From Aurantimonas coralicida_A (GTDB lineage Bacteria; Pseudomonadota; Alphaproteobacteria; Rhizobiales; Rhizobiaceae): 64,000 bases of DNA. The number at the start of each line of letters is the position of its first letter. Position 1 is the first letter of the stretch. Where the stretch lies: the NCBI RefSeq assembly GCF_036016755.1, contig NZ_JAYXIH010000008.1, positions 51,124 through 115,123 on the forward strand, in the 5' to 3' direction. Below are positions 53,457-62,288 of the stretch, piece by piece. The translations under genes were made by a program, and so were the position numbers. The notes below the pieces were generated by a model that ran no database searches, had not been told where the DNA came from, and worked only from the letters and a program-made list of their open reading frames with translations.

Positions 53457-53676
53457 TCAGGCTTCGACGGAGCTGGTCGCCGGGTGAAGCGCGATCGGAG
53501 CGATAATCGCTACAGCTTCGACGGCATCCTGGCGGATCCGGCGGAANGCAATCGGGCCTCCATGCCAACCCTTCTCAAACGGTCTCTCAGGCTTCGACGG
53601 AGCTGGTCGCCGGGTGAAGCGCGATCGGAGCGATAATCGCTACAGCTTCGACGGCATCCTGGCGGATCCGGCGGAA
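53418..53676. repeat. Exact 129-base duplication around a single N: assembly seam
   Basis: Bases 53418-53546 and 53548-53676 read identically, from GCAATCGGGCC to GGATCCGGCGGAA, with one N at 53547. The copy includes the right inverted repeat of the IS5 element. Overlapping contig ends joined by an N produce exactly this picture. Sequence between the element and 53687 contains no gene. Confidence 0.88.
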
Positions 53677-53687
53677 CAAGAAATTCC

Positions 53688-54056
53688 CTATTGCACGGAT
53701 CGCGCGCCGGTCCTGCCGCGCCGCGACGCGAACCAGACGGTGATCAGGGCGATCAGAACGATCATCATGCCCATGCCCTCGCGCGCGGTTTCGGTTTCCC
53801 ACCAGACTTCCTGGCGCCAGAAGCCGGGCGTCGTCGGCCAAAACCAGACGACTCCGACGACGGACAGGGCCAAGGTCGCGGCGTATAAACCGCGCCAGAG
53901 GGGTCGGGCTAACACGGCCGGCCGGAAGGCAGCCAGTCCGCACCACAGAGCGGCAACGCCATAGATCAGCCCCCAGAACAACGCGTCGGGATCATTGTAT
54001 TGAACCAGCGTGAACAGGACGAGAAGGATGCAGAAGATCGCGGAAAGGATCCGCAT
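53688..54056 (-). CDS. TMEM220-family membrane protein
   Basis: 122-residue protein with four hydrophobic segments: LSAIFCILLVLFTLVQYNDP, FWGLIYGVAALWCGLAAF, GLYAATLALSVVGVVWFWP and GMMIVLIALITVWFAS. The QYNDPDALFWG and ETETAREGMGM motifs are those of the TMEM220 family, of unknown function. It is divergent from the ebo cluster. Confidence 0.8.
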   Translation of the reverse strand: MRILSAIFCILLVLFTLVQYNDPDALFWGLIYGVAALWCGLAAFRPAVLARPLWRGLYAATLALSVVGVVWFWPTTPGFWRQEVWWETETAREGMGMMIVLIALITVWFASRRGRTGARSVQ

Positions 54057-54156
54057 TTCGACGCTCCTATTCTAGGGTTGAGACACCGTCATCCTGAGAC
54101 TAGGCTATAGCCAGGCCGACAGGTCAAGCGGCGACGCCGCGTCGTGGGAGGAATGT

Positions 54157-55362
54157 ATGGAGGTCAATGCGTCAACCAGCCTGGCCGAGGCTGGGCACGG
54201 TGATGTCGTGTGGCAGCGTTTCGCCGTCCCGTATCAATACCCGGTCGCGTTCCTCCGTGGCCTGTTTCGCACCGAAAATCCGCTTTTTGCCGAAACCGTG
54301 GCCCGCGAGGACACCGCGAAACGGCATCGCTGTCTGTTCATCATCGACGAGGGGGTGGCGGGCACGGTACCCGGCCTGGAGAACGCGGTCGCGGCCTATT
54401 TCGAAGTTTATCGCGAACGATTGCAGTTGATCGCCCCGCCGATGCTCATTCCGGGCGGCGAGATCGTCAAACGCGAACTGGCTTATGTAGAGCGCATGCA
54501 GGACGCGATCCATGCCCATGCGATCGACCGGCACTCCTATGTGATCGCGATCGGCGGCGGCGCGGTGCTCGACGCGGTCGGTCTGGTGGCGGCGACGGCG
54601 CATCGCGGAATTCGCCATATCCGCGTCCCCACGACAGTCCTGTCGCAAAACGATTCCGGCGTCGGGGTGAAAAACGCGGTCAATTTCAAGGGAATCAAGA
54701 ATTACGTCGGCACCTTCGCCCCGCCCTGGGCGGTGCTGAACGATTTCGATTTCCTGATGTCCCTGCCCCGCCGCGAGCGCATTTCTGGGATTTCGGAGGC
54801 GGTCAAGGTCGCGTTGATCCGCGACCGGGACTTCTACAACTGGCTCGAGGAACACGTCGACCAGCTCGCGACCTTCCAGCCCGAGGCGGAGGAATACATG
54901 GTGCGCCGCTCGGCCGAGTTGCACATGCACCAGATCGCCCATGGCGGTGACCCGTTCGAGACGGGATCGGCCCGGCCGCTCGATTTCGGCCACTGGTCGG
55001 CGCACAAGCTGGAGGCGATGACCAGCCATCATGTCCGCCACGGCGAGGCCGTCGCCATCGGCATCGCGCTCGATGCCCGCTACTCTGTGCTGGCGGGATT
55101 GCTAGCCGAAGGCGAGGACGAGCGGATCGTCGTGCTGCTGGAAAATCTTGGCTTCCGGATCTGGCATCCGGCGCTGGACGCGGCGGATGCCAGGGGCAGC
55201 TCGTCGATCCTTTCGGGGCTGCGGGAGTTTCAGGAACATCTGGGCGGGGAACTGTCGATTACCCTGCTCAGGGAGCTCGGGGTCGGCGTTGAGGTCAACC
55301 GGATGGACCACGACCTTGTGCGCCAGGCACTGAACTGGCTGAAAGCCCGCGAAAGAATCTGA
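54157..55362 (+). CDS. eboD: EboD-type 3-dehydroquinate synthase-like protein
   Basis: 401-residue sugar-phosphate-cyclase-family protein. The NAD-binding motif SYVIAIGGGAVLDAVGLVAA, substrate/metal region VPTTVLSQNDSGVGVKNAVN, ISEAVKVALIRD, and metal-ligand His residues in LDFGHWSAHKLEAM and VRHGEAVAIG are present. The N-terminal extension of about 70 residues and the association with eboE and eboC distinguish it from AroB. GGGAGGA precedes ATG 54157. eboE starts immediately after its stop. Confidence 0.88.
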   Translation: MEVNASTSLAEAGHGDVVWQRFAVPYQYPVAFLRGLFRTENPLFAETVAREDTAKRHRCLFIIDEGVAGTVPGLENAVAAYFEVYRERLQLIAPPMLIPGGEIVKRELAYVERMQDAIHAHAIDRHSYVIAIGGGAVLDAVGLVAATAHRGIRHIRVPTTVLSQNDSGVGVKNAVNFKGIKNYVGTFAPPWAVLNDFDFLMSLPRRERISGISEAVKVALIRDRDFYNWLEEHVDQLATFQPEAEEYMVRRSAELHMHQIAHGGDPFETGSARPLDFGHWSAHKLEAMTSHHVRHGEAVAIGIALDARYSVLAGLLAEGEDERIVVLLENLGFRIWHPALDAADARGSSSILSGLREFQEHLGGELSITLLRELGVGVEVNRMDHDLVRQALNWLKARERI

Positions 55363-56550
55363 ATGAAACTCAACGACCGGCTCGGGCACCTCACCTATTG
55401 CCTCAACATTCACCCGACCCAGAGCTGGAACGACGTCAAAGACGCGCTCAGCGGGCCCGTCGCGGCGGTGAAATCGGCGGTCAACCCCGATGCGCCCTTT
55501 GCCGTGGGCCTGCGGTTTTCCGGCGACGCCCTGGCGGAGCTGTCAGACCCGGTCCGGCGCGCCGAACTTAAAGCACTGCTCGACGAGAACGACTTCCGCG
55601 CCATTACCGTCAATGGATTCCCCTATGGCCCCTTTCACGGGACGCGGGTCAAGGAAGACGTCTACCAGCCCGATTGGCGGAGCGAGGAGCGTGTGCGCTA
55701 CACCAACGAGCTGGCCGATCTGATGGCCGAGATCGCCCCGCCGGGAGAGATGGTCAGCCTGAGCACGGTGCCGGGCACCTTCAAGCCGCTGGCCGAAGGG
55801 GCCGAGGCCGCGATGGCCGAGAACTATCTGCGCTGCGTCGCCCATCTGGTCGCGCTCGAGGCCCGAACCGGCGTGACGATCGCGCTGGCGATCGAGCCGG
55901 AACCGTTCTGCTTTCTGGAAACCATCGCCGAGACCGTCGGCTTCTTCGAGGCACATCTGTTCAGCCGCGCCGCCGCCGAACGTATCGCTCGTCTCACCGG
56001 GCTGACGCCGCTCGAGGCCGCCACCGCTCTGCCCCGTCATCTGGGACTTTGCTACGATGTCTGCCACGCGGCCGTGGAATACGAAGACCCCGCCGGCAGC
56101 ATCGCCGCCTTGCGGCAGGCCGAAATCCCCGTTCACAAGCTGCAGCTGAGCGCCGCGTTGCGAATACCGCGGGTGGGCGCCGCCGAGCGTGAGGCGCTGG
56201 CTGCCTTCGACGAGCCGACCTATCTTCATCAGGTGATCCGCCGCACCGACAACGGGCTGAAAGCCCATGTCGATCTGGCCGAAGCGCTGGCGCTGGGCGC
56301 GGCGAGCGACGGCGAGGAATGGCGCGTGCATTTCCATGTGCCGATCTTCCTCGACGATCTGGGCGCGTTTTCCTCGACCCGCGACTTCCTCGAGCAGATC
56401 CTGGCGCTGCACCGGGACGAGCCGATTTCGCCGCATCTGGAGATCGAGACCTACACCTGGGATGTCCTGCCCGACGGCCTGCGCGGCGCCACGGTCGACA
56501 AGGACATCGCACGGGAAATCGCCTGGGTTCTGGGCCAGTTGCGGCAATGA
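55363..56550 (+). CDS. eboE: EboE-type metabolite traffic protein (TIM-barrel epimerase-like)
   Basis: 395-residue xylose-isomerase-like TIM-barrel protein. The opening GHLTYCLNIHPTQSWNDV is the EboE signature; AITVNGFPYGPFHGTRVKED and ALAIEPEPFCFLETIAET, LCYDVCHAAVEYE follow, with acidic and His residues that could bind metal. ATG at 55363 directly follows the eboD stop, and eboC overlaps its end by 4 bases. Confidence 0.88.
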   Translation: MKLNDRLGHLTYCLNIHPTQSWNDVKDALSGPVAAVKSAVNPDAPFAVGLRFSGDALAELSDPVRRAELKALLDENDFRAITVNGFPYGPFHGTRVKEDVYQPDWRSEERVRYTNELADLMAEIAPPGEMVSLSTVPGTFKPLAEGAEAAMAENYLRCVAHLVALEARTGVTIALAIEPEPFCFLETIAETVGFFEAHLFSRAAAERIARLTGLTPLEAATALPRHLGLCYDVCHAAVEYEDPAGSIAALRQAEIPVHKLQLSAALRIPRVGAAEREALAAFDEPTYLHQVIRRTDNGLKAHVDLAEALALGAASDGEEWRVHFHVPIFLDDLGAFSSTRDFLEQILALHRDEPISPHLEIETYTWDVLPDGLRGATVDKDIAREIAWVLGQLRQ

Positions 56551-57389
56551 GCTTCGGCACATTCCTGAAGCTCGGCCGCGTGTCCAACCTGCCGACCGTC
56601 TGGACCAACGCGATCGCCGGTTCCGTGCTTGCCGGTCAGGTCTCGTCCGAGTCCGTGCTGGTGGTCGGTCTGGCGCTGACGCTGTTCTACATCGGCGGCA
56701 TGTGGCTGAACGACGCCTTCGACGCCGAGGTCGACGCGCGCGAACGCGCCAACCGCCCCATCCCGATGGGCGAAATCGCCGTCGGCACCGTCTTTGCCGT
56801 CGGTTTCGCGCTGCTGCTTGCCGGCATGGCGCTGGCCTTCACGCTCGGCGCCGCCGCCGGAGCGGCGGGGATCGCGCTTGCCCTGGCGATTGTCCTTTAC
56901 GACTGGCTGCACAAGCGCACCGTACTGAGCCCCGTGATCATGGGGGTCACCCGGTTTCTCAGCTATGTCCTGGCGGCTCTGGCGATCGGTCAGGTCACCG
57001 GTTCGGTGCTGCTCGGCGCCCTCGCCCTCCTCGCCTATATCGTCGGTCTGACCTATGCCGCCAAACAGGAAGCCTATGACCGTCTGGACCGGGCCTGGCC
57101 TCTGGCGGTTTTGGCCCTGCCGGTTCTCTACGGGCTGACGCAGGCCGCGGCCGATCCGCTGGCGCTAGCCGTCTGGGCCGGGTTGGTGGCGGTGGTGGCG
57201 GTGGCGCTGCGGCGCCTGTTCCGGCGCGGCAAGGGCGATGTGCCGAAAGCGGTCGTGACCCTGATCGCGGGCATATCACTTTATGACGCGACGTTGATCG
57301 CCGGGGCCGGTCAGCCCGTGCTGGCGATCCTCGCCGTCGCCGGATTTGCCCTGACGCTGCTGTTGCAACGGGCCGTTTCGGGCACCTGA
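56547..57389 (+). CDS. eboC: EboC-type UbiA-like prenyltransferase
   Basis: 280-residue integral membrane protein with about eight helices. UbiA-family Asp-rich motifs are visible: MWLNDAFDAEVDARERANRP (NDxxDxxxD) and, later, YAAKQEAYDRLDRAW. ATG at 56547 overlaps the eboE stop. EboC proteins are thought to transfer a prenyl or similar lipid group to the exported precursor. Confidence 0.88.
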   Translation: MSFGTFLKLGRVSNLPTVWTNAIAGSVLAGQVSSESVLVVGLALTLFYIGGMWLNDAFDAEVDARERANRPIPMGEIAVGTVFAVGFALLLAGMALAFTLGAAAGAAGIALALAIVLYDWLHKRTVLSPVIMGVTRFLSYVLAALAIGQVTGSVLLGALALLAYIVGLTYAAKQEAYDRLDRAWPLAVLALPVLYGLTQAAADPLALAVWAGLVAVVAVALRRLFRRGKGDVPKAVVTLIAGISLYDATLIAGAGQPVLAILAVAGFALTLLLQRAVSGT

Positions 57390-57412
57390 TACATCCTATG
57401 CATGAGGCGCGA

Positions 57413-58798
57413 TCACGAGAAGATGTGATCCAGAACCAACGCCTTGAAGGCGGTGGCCGCGACGGCGCCTTCGGGCATCAGATCGGCTTCGGAGGATATG
57501 ACCAGCGGGCCGGCCGAGGGGTTGTCGGTGATGCGCCCGTGGGTGCCCTTCACCAATTGCGTGTCCTTCAGGGAAATGAGGTCCATCAACTGCCGCTGGC
57601 CGAGTTTGCGCTTGGCCAGCCTCCAGCCCGCGGCGAGTTTCGGAAACCGGATGACCGGATCGACGAAAAGCTCGACCGGGTCGTATCCGGGTTTGCGGTG
57701 AATATCGACGGTTCGCGCGAAATCGGGCGCCTTGGCATCGTCGAGCCAGTAATAATAGCTGAACCACCGATCCGCCTGCGCCACCGCGACAAGCTCGCCC
57801 GAGCGCGGGTGATCGAGCCCGTTGGCGCGTTTCCCCTCCTCGTCCCACACGGCTTCGATCCCGTCGAGCGCCCGGACAAGCGCGGCGACTTCGGCGACAC
57901 GCTCTGGGTTCTTCACGTAGATATGGGCGATCTGGTGATCGGCCATGGCGAAAGCCTCCGAGGCGCCGGCATCGAGAATTTCACGGCCGAATTCCTCGGG
58001 CCGGACCGTAATGAGGCCAGCGCGCCGTAGCGCCCGATTGATATGCACGGCGTCGCTCGCTGGGGTGATCCCGTATTCCGACACCACCACGATCCGCTGG
58101 CCCGTCTTGTCGGCCGCCTCGATCAGCGTGCCGCACAAGGCGTCGACCTCGCGCAGATCCTGTTGCAGACGCGGATGCGCGAGGTCGGGTCCGAGACGCT
58201 GAAGGTTGTAGTCCAGATGCGGCAGGTAGGTCATCGTCAGGGTCGGGGCGCGCGTCTCCATGACATGTAGCGTCGACCGCGCGATCCACTCAGACGACGT
58301 GATATCCGCCACCGGCCCCCAGAATTTGAACAGCGGAAACTGCCCGAGCCTGGCGTCGAGCTCGTTGTGTAGTTCGGGCGGATGCGCGTAGTGATCGGGG
58401 ATCTTGCGCCCGTCGGCCGGATACATCGGGCGCGGCGTGGCCGAGAAATCCGCGCTGGCATACATATTGTACCACCAGAACATCTTGGCGCAGGTGAAAT
58501 CGGGATTCCTGGCCTTCGCCGCGTCCCAGATCTTCTCACCAGTGACGAGCTGATTGGGCTGACGCCACAACAGCACCTCGGCGAGATCGCGGAAATACCA
58601 GCCGTTGGCGACGGCGCCGTGGCCGGAGGGGGGCAGACCCGTTACCAGCGTCGACTGGACGCTGCAGGTCACCGCGGGCGTCACCGTATTGAGCGGCCGC
58701 ATCACCCCGCGCCGGACCAGCGCGCTCAGGTTCGGCGTGTGTGTGCCCAGAAGGTCCGGTGACAGACCGACCACGAGGATGACAAGGGTTTTCTGCAT
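57413..58798 (-). CDS. Alkaline phosphatase/phosphodiesterase-fold hydrolase (ebo-associated)
   Basis: 461-residue nucleotide pyrophosphatase/phosphodiesterase-like protein. The catalytic Thr region NTVTPAVTCSVQSTLVTGLP with THTPNLSALV, HLDYNLQRLGPD and SEYGITPASDAVHIN supply the metal and nucleophile positions of the alkaline phosphatase superfamily. There is no clear signal peptide after ATG 58798. It is convergent with eboC, inside the ebo cluster; extended ebo clusters include a gene of this type (eboF, from memory). Confidence 0.85.
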   Translation of the reverse strand: MQKTLVILVVGLSPDLLGTHTPNLSALVRRGVMRPLNTVTPAVTCSVQSTLVTGLPPSGHGAVANGWYFRDLAEVLLWRQPNQLVTGEKIWDAAKARNPDFTCAKMFWWYNMYASADFSATPRPMYPADGRKIPDHYAHPPELHNELDARLGQFPLFKFWGPVADITSSEWIARSTLHVMETRAPTLTMTYLPHLDYNLQRLGPDLAHPRLQQDLREVDALCGTLIEAADKTGQRIVVVSEYGITPASDAVHINRALRRAGLITVRPEEFGREILDAGASEAFAMADHQIAHIYVKNPERVAEVAALVRALDGIEAVWDEEGKRANGLDHPRSGELVAVAQADRWFSYYYWLDDAKAPDFARTVDIHRKPGYDPVELFVDPVIRFPKLAAGWRLAKRKLGQRQLMDLISLKDTQLVKGTHGRITDNPSAGPLVISSEADLMPEGAVAATAFKALVLDHIFS

Positions 58799-59076
58799 CT
58801 TGCGATTTTCAACCCTGTTTTGGACGCCTGCCGAAGGAAACCGGACCACGCCAGCCGAGCCGTCCGGTGTCAAGCGTCATACCAACCTTCAGCCGATAAG
58901 AGACCTGTTCTCGGTCACGGGCCTGCGGCGGCCGTCGAGGCCGAGAAAGGCGTCGGGGCCTTCGCACGGTTCGATGCGGCGCATCGACCGACCCTGCCCG
59001 GCGAACAATCGCAGGCATCGGCTTTGAGATGCTGGCGTTCGGACCCGCGTACTGGCTATGGTTGCGTCAGGGAGAA

Positions 59077-59832
59077 ATGGGGGAGAACCTGGTGGAGCAA
59101 CCGGACGCGCTGCTTGAGAAATGGGTGACGGCTCAGTCGGGAGACGCGGCGCCATGGATCAGGAAACAGCTTGAGATTCTGTCGAAAGGCGCGAAGGAAA
59201 GCGACCTGCACATCTTTCTTGGCTTCGCGCCACGGCGGCTGGGCAAGGCGGACCTTTGCCTGTCGCAGGCGGACGAATCCGACGCCGATAGCGCGCGGCC
59301 CGGCTGGCAACCCGAAGGCTGGAGCATCGACGGAGCCGCCAGGGTGCTCGGGCTGCTGCGCTTTCGCGGCACCCGTCCGTTCGCCGAGACGTTCAAGGAT
59401 TTGCGCCGGACCGCCGACGCGGCCGAGTTGATCGCGCTCTACCGCGGCTTGCCGCTCTATCCCGAGCCGGAGAGCATGGAATTCGAGGTCGGAGAAGGGC
59501 TGCGATCCAACCTCAAGCCGGTGTTCGAGGCGATTGCGCACGGCAATCCCTATCCGCGTGATATCTTCGATGAGCACCGCTGGAACCACATGATCCTGAA
59601 GGCGCTCTTCATCGGCAGTCAGCTGGCGCCGATCGTCGGGCTCGGCGAGCGCGCCAATCCCGAGTTGGCCCGCATTCTGGTCGACTATGCGCGGGAACGC
59701 TGGGCCGCCCGGCGGCCGCTGCCGCCGGAAATCTGGATCCCGGTGAAGCCCTTCCGCCGCGATCCGGCGATTGCCGGCCAGCTCGATCGGGCGATCGCCG
59801 AGGGGCATCTGACCGAGGAGGCTTTGACATGA
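59077..59832 (+). CDS. eboA: EboA-family protein
   Basis: 251-residue protein of the EboA family: LLEKWVTAQSGDAAPWIRKQ near the start, IFLGFAPRRLGKADLCLSQA, WSIDGAARVLGLLRF, NHMILKALFIGSQLAPIVGL and the C-terminal ERWAARRPLPPEIW. ATG at 59077 matches the family N-terminus; an in-frame ATG at 59029 would add 16 hydrophobic residues without a ribosome site. The 278 bases before it hold no gene and probably the promoter. Molecular function unknown. Confidence 0.85.
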   Translation: MGENLVEQPDALLEKWVTAQSGDAAPWIRKQLEILSKGAKESDLHIFLGFAPRRLGKADLCLSQADESDADSARPGWQPEGWSIDGAARVLGLLRFRGTRPFAETFKDLRRTADAAELIALYRGLPLYPEPESMEFEVGEGLRSNLKPVFEAIAHGNPYPRDIFDEHRWNHMILKALFIGSQLAPIVGLGERANPELARILVDYARERWAARRPLPPEIWIPVKPFRRDPAIAGQLDRAIAEGHLTEEALT

Positions 59833-60752
59833 TGCTGATCGACCCTCACGCGCATATGATCTCGCGCACCACCGACGATTATCAGGCCATGGCGGAGGCC
59901 GGGGTCGTCGCCCTGATCGAGCCGGCCTTCTGGCTCGGCCAGCCACGCACTTTCGTCGGAACCTATGTCGACTATTTGTCCGCCATCGTCGGCTGGGAGC
60001 GCTTCCGCGCCGGGCAGTTCGGCATCCGCCATTACTGCACGGTGGGGCTGAACTCGAAGGAGGCCAATAACGAGGAGCTGGCCGAGGGGGTGATGGAATG
60101 GCTGCCCCGTTTTGCCCTGAAGGAGGGCGTCGTGGCCATCGGCGAGATCGGCTACGACGAACAGACGCCGCTCGAGGACAAGTATTTTCGCCTGCAGCTG
60201 GAGCTGGCCAAGGAACTGAACCTGCCGGTCATGGTTCACACGCCGCATCGTGACAAGAAACGCGGCACGTCGCGCTCGATGGATGTCTGCGAGGAGCATG
60301 GCATCGACCCGAGCATGGTGATCATCGATCACAACAACGAGGAGACCGTGGCCGAAACCCTGCAAAGGGGCTTCTGGGCGGGGTTCTCGATCTACCCGTC
60401 GACTAAGATGGGAAATGCGCGGATGGTGGAGCTTCTCCGGCAATATGGCGGCGAGCGGATCATCGTCGACAGCGCCTGCGACTGGGGAATCTCCGACTGC
60501 CTGGGAGTCGCCAAGACCGCCAGGCTCGCGCTCGACAGCGGCATACCGGAGGCAACGGTTCGCCTCGTCTGCTATCAGAACGCACTCGACGCCTATGGCC
60601 AGTCCGGCCAGATGAGGGAGGAGGATTGGCTCGATCCACCGGCCATCGACCAGCGGACCCTGTTCGAGGGAAACACCATCCTCAGAGGTGGCCGCGAGCC
60701 GCACATCGAGTCGCCGACGGAGCGCGGCGCGAGCCGGCTGATGATCGAATGA
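59829..60752 (+). CDS. eboB: EboB TatD-like metal-dependent hydrolase
   Basis: 307-residue TatD/amidohydrolase-fold protein. Metal ligands: IDPHAHMISRTTDDY (HxH), VAIGEIGYDEQT (Glu), VMVHTPHRDKK (His), IIDHNNEET (His) and IVDSACDWG (Asp). ATG overlaps the eboA stop by 4 bases. EboB is proposed to hydrolyse the processed metabolite. Confidence 0.88.
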   Translation: MMLIDPHAHMISRTTDDYQAMAEAGVVALIEPAFWLGQPRTFVGTYVDYLSAIVGWERFRAGQFGIRHYCTVGLNSKEANNEELAEGVMEWLPRFALKEGVVAIGEIGYDEQTPLEDKYFRLQLELAKELNLPVMVHTPHRDKKRGTSRSMDVCEEHGIDPSMVIIDHNNEETVAETLQRGFWAGFSIYPSTKMGNARMVELLRQYGGERIIVDSACDWGISDCLGVAKTARLALDSGIPEATVRLVCYQNALDAYGQSGQMREEDWLDPPAIDQRTLFEGNTILRGGREPHIESPTERGASRLMIE

Positions 60753-60759
60753 TCGGAAA

Positions 60760-61401
60760 ATGCCGCGCCTGCTCCTGATCGTCCTCCTGCTCATCGGCGT
60801 CAGCGCCATTCCCTTTTTGATCTGGGGAGAGGGTATCGAGGCCACATTGTCGCAAAAGGGCGCGGCGGGGTTCATGCGCGAGTTCGGCGATTGGGCCTGG
60901 CTGGCCGGCCTCGGTCTGATCGCATCGGATATCGCGCTGCCGGTGCCGGCGACGGCGGTCATGGCGGCGCTCGGCATCGTTTACGGCCCGCTGTTCGGCG
61001 GAGCGGTCTCGGCGGGCGGGTCGATGCTGGCGGGGCTCGTCGGATACGGAATCTGCCGGTTGATCGGCCCGCGCACCGCCGAGCGTCTGGCCGGAGCGGC
61101 GGGCTTTGCGGAGGCGCGGGTTCTGTTCGATCGCTGGGGCGGCTGGCTCGTCGCCGGATCGCGCTGGCTGCCGGTGCTGCCGGAAACGATCTCGTTCCTG
61201 GCCGGGCTGACCGCAATGCCCTTCCGGCGCTATCTCGCCGCGCTCGCCTGTGGGGCCATTCCGCTGGGTTTCGTCTTCGCCGCGGCCGGCCATTTCGGCG
61301 CGGACAACGTGCCGCTCACCCTGGCGATCAGCGCGGTTGCGCCGCTGGCCCCGTGGCTGGCGCTGCGGCCTTTTCTGACGCGCCGATCGCGACCGTCCTG
61401 A
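60760..61401 (+). CDS. VTT-domain (DedA/TVP38-type) membrane protein
   Basis: 213-residue protein with about six hydrophobic segments. The SNARE-associated/VTT motif is visible around GPLFGGAVSAGGSMLAGLVG, RWGGWLVAGSRWLPVLPETI and LAGLTAMPFRRYLAALACGA. It starts 7 bases after eboB, so it is co-transcribed with it. Members move or scramble lipids; a role in ebo lipid-metabolite traffic is inference. Confidence 0.82.
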   Translation: MPRLLLIVLLLIGVSAIPFLIWGEGIEATLSQKGAAGFMREFGDWAWLAGLGLIASDIALPVPATAVMAALGIVYGPLFGGAVSAGGSMLAGLVGYGICRLIGPRTAERLAGAAGFAEARVLFDRWGGWLVAGSRWLPVLPETISFLAGLTAMPFRRYLAALACGAIPLGFVFAAAGHFGADNVPLTLAISAVAPLAPWLALRPFLTRRSRPS

Positions 61402-61449
61402 CACGCCCTCCGAAAACCGGGACCCGGAGAGCGCTTCGGGAACCGCCGA

Positions 61450-62193
61450 TTACGGCGAGAAGCCCGGGCTTTTGACATAGGCCACGATCGCTCTGATCTC
61501 GTCGATGCTATAGCTGTCGCGCCACGCAGGCATCTTCTTGAAGCCCTTGTAGACCCGCTTGAACACGAATTCGGGCTTGTACTTGCCAGCCTTCAGCTTC
61601 GGTGCCTTGCCGGGATAGGCCTTGAAGCCATGGCAATGGGTGCACTGGGCGAACCAGATGTCCTTGCCGGTTTTGATATTGGCGGGATCGGCCAGAAAGT
61701 CCTCGGTAAAGACCTGATCGTCGATCACTTCCTCGACCGTGCGGGTCTCTTCGGGGGCCGGCTCGGGCTGCGCCGCCGCGGCATCGGCATCGGTCGTTGT
61801 CGCCAGATAGGCCGCGACGTCCAGGCGATCTTTTTCGTCTTTCAGCTTGAACGACATTTTCGACTTGGCCTTCGGGTCATCGAGATAGACCTGAAGAAAG
61901 CCGTTGGGATCGGTCACGAAGTTGGTCACGAGTTCCTCGGTCCAGACCAGGCCCTTTTCGCCCGCGGCCGCCAGACCCTTGCCATATCTGTAGCCGTCGG
62001 CGGAGCCAGCCGGGCGACCGATCACGCCGGTGAGCACCGGCCCCACACCGTTTTTGGCGTCAGCACCGATCTGGTGGCATGCCTTGCACTTCTTGAACAC
62101 GGCCTCACCGGCCGTCGCGTCCTGTGACAATCCCGGTGTGGCGGAGCCAATCACGACCACAAGCGCCGAAATCAGTGGTGCAAACCTAAACAT
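61450..62193 (-). CDS. Dihaem cytochrome c
   Basis: 247-residue exported protein: signal LISALVVVIGSATPGLSQ, then a cytochrome c2-like domain with FKKCKACHQIG (first CxxCH) and MSFKL as the likely sixth ligand, an Ala/Glu-rich linker (about 130-150), and a second haem domain with WFAQCTHCHGFKAYPG and FKKMPAWRDSYSIDEIRAIV. It ends 49 bases from the opposing VTT gene. It lies 95 bases downstream of the PQQ-type dehydrogenase and is likely its electron acceptor in the periplasm. Confidence 0.88.
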   Translation of the reverse strand: MFRFAPLISALVVVIGSATPGLSQDATAGEAVFKKCKACHQIGADAKNGVGPVLTGVIGRPAGSADGYRYGKGLAAAGEKGLVWTEELVTNFVTDPNGFLQVYLDDPKAKSKMSFKLKDEKDRLDVAAYLATTTDADAAAAQPEPAPEETRTVEEVIDDQVFTEDFLADPANIKTGKDIWFAQCTHCHGFKAYPGKAPKLKAGKYKPEFVFKRVYKGFKKMPAWRDSYSIDEIRAIVAYVKSPGFSP

Positions 62194-62288
62194 GGCAATC
62201 CTTGTCTTGTTGCTCGAAGTCGTCTCGTTCCGGCATAAACGGCGCCACGGGCGATGAGCCCGCGGCGCCGCGTGTTCGGGCGGATGGC

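Noticed and set aside
53377..53568. Extension of the IS5 transposase frame to 53568
   Set aside because: It crosses the right inverted repeat and the unknown base at 53547, so it is a by-product of the assembly seam.
53418..53676. Natural tandem duplication or attachment site
   Set aside because: The copies are exact and separated by a single N, which points to a contig overlap.
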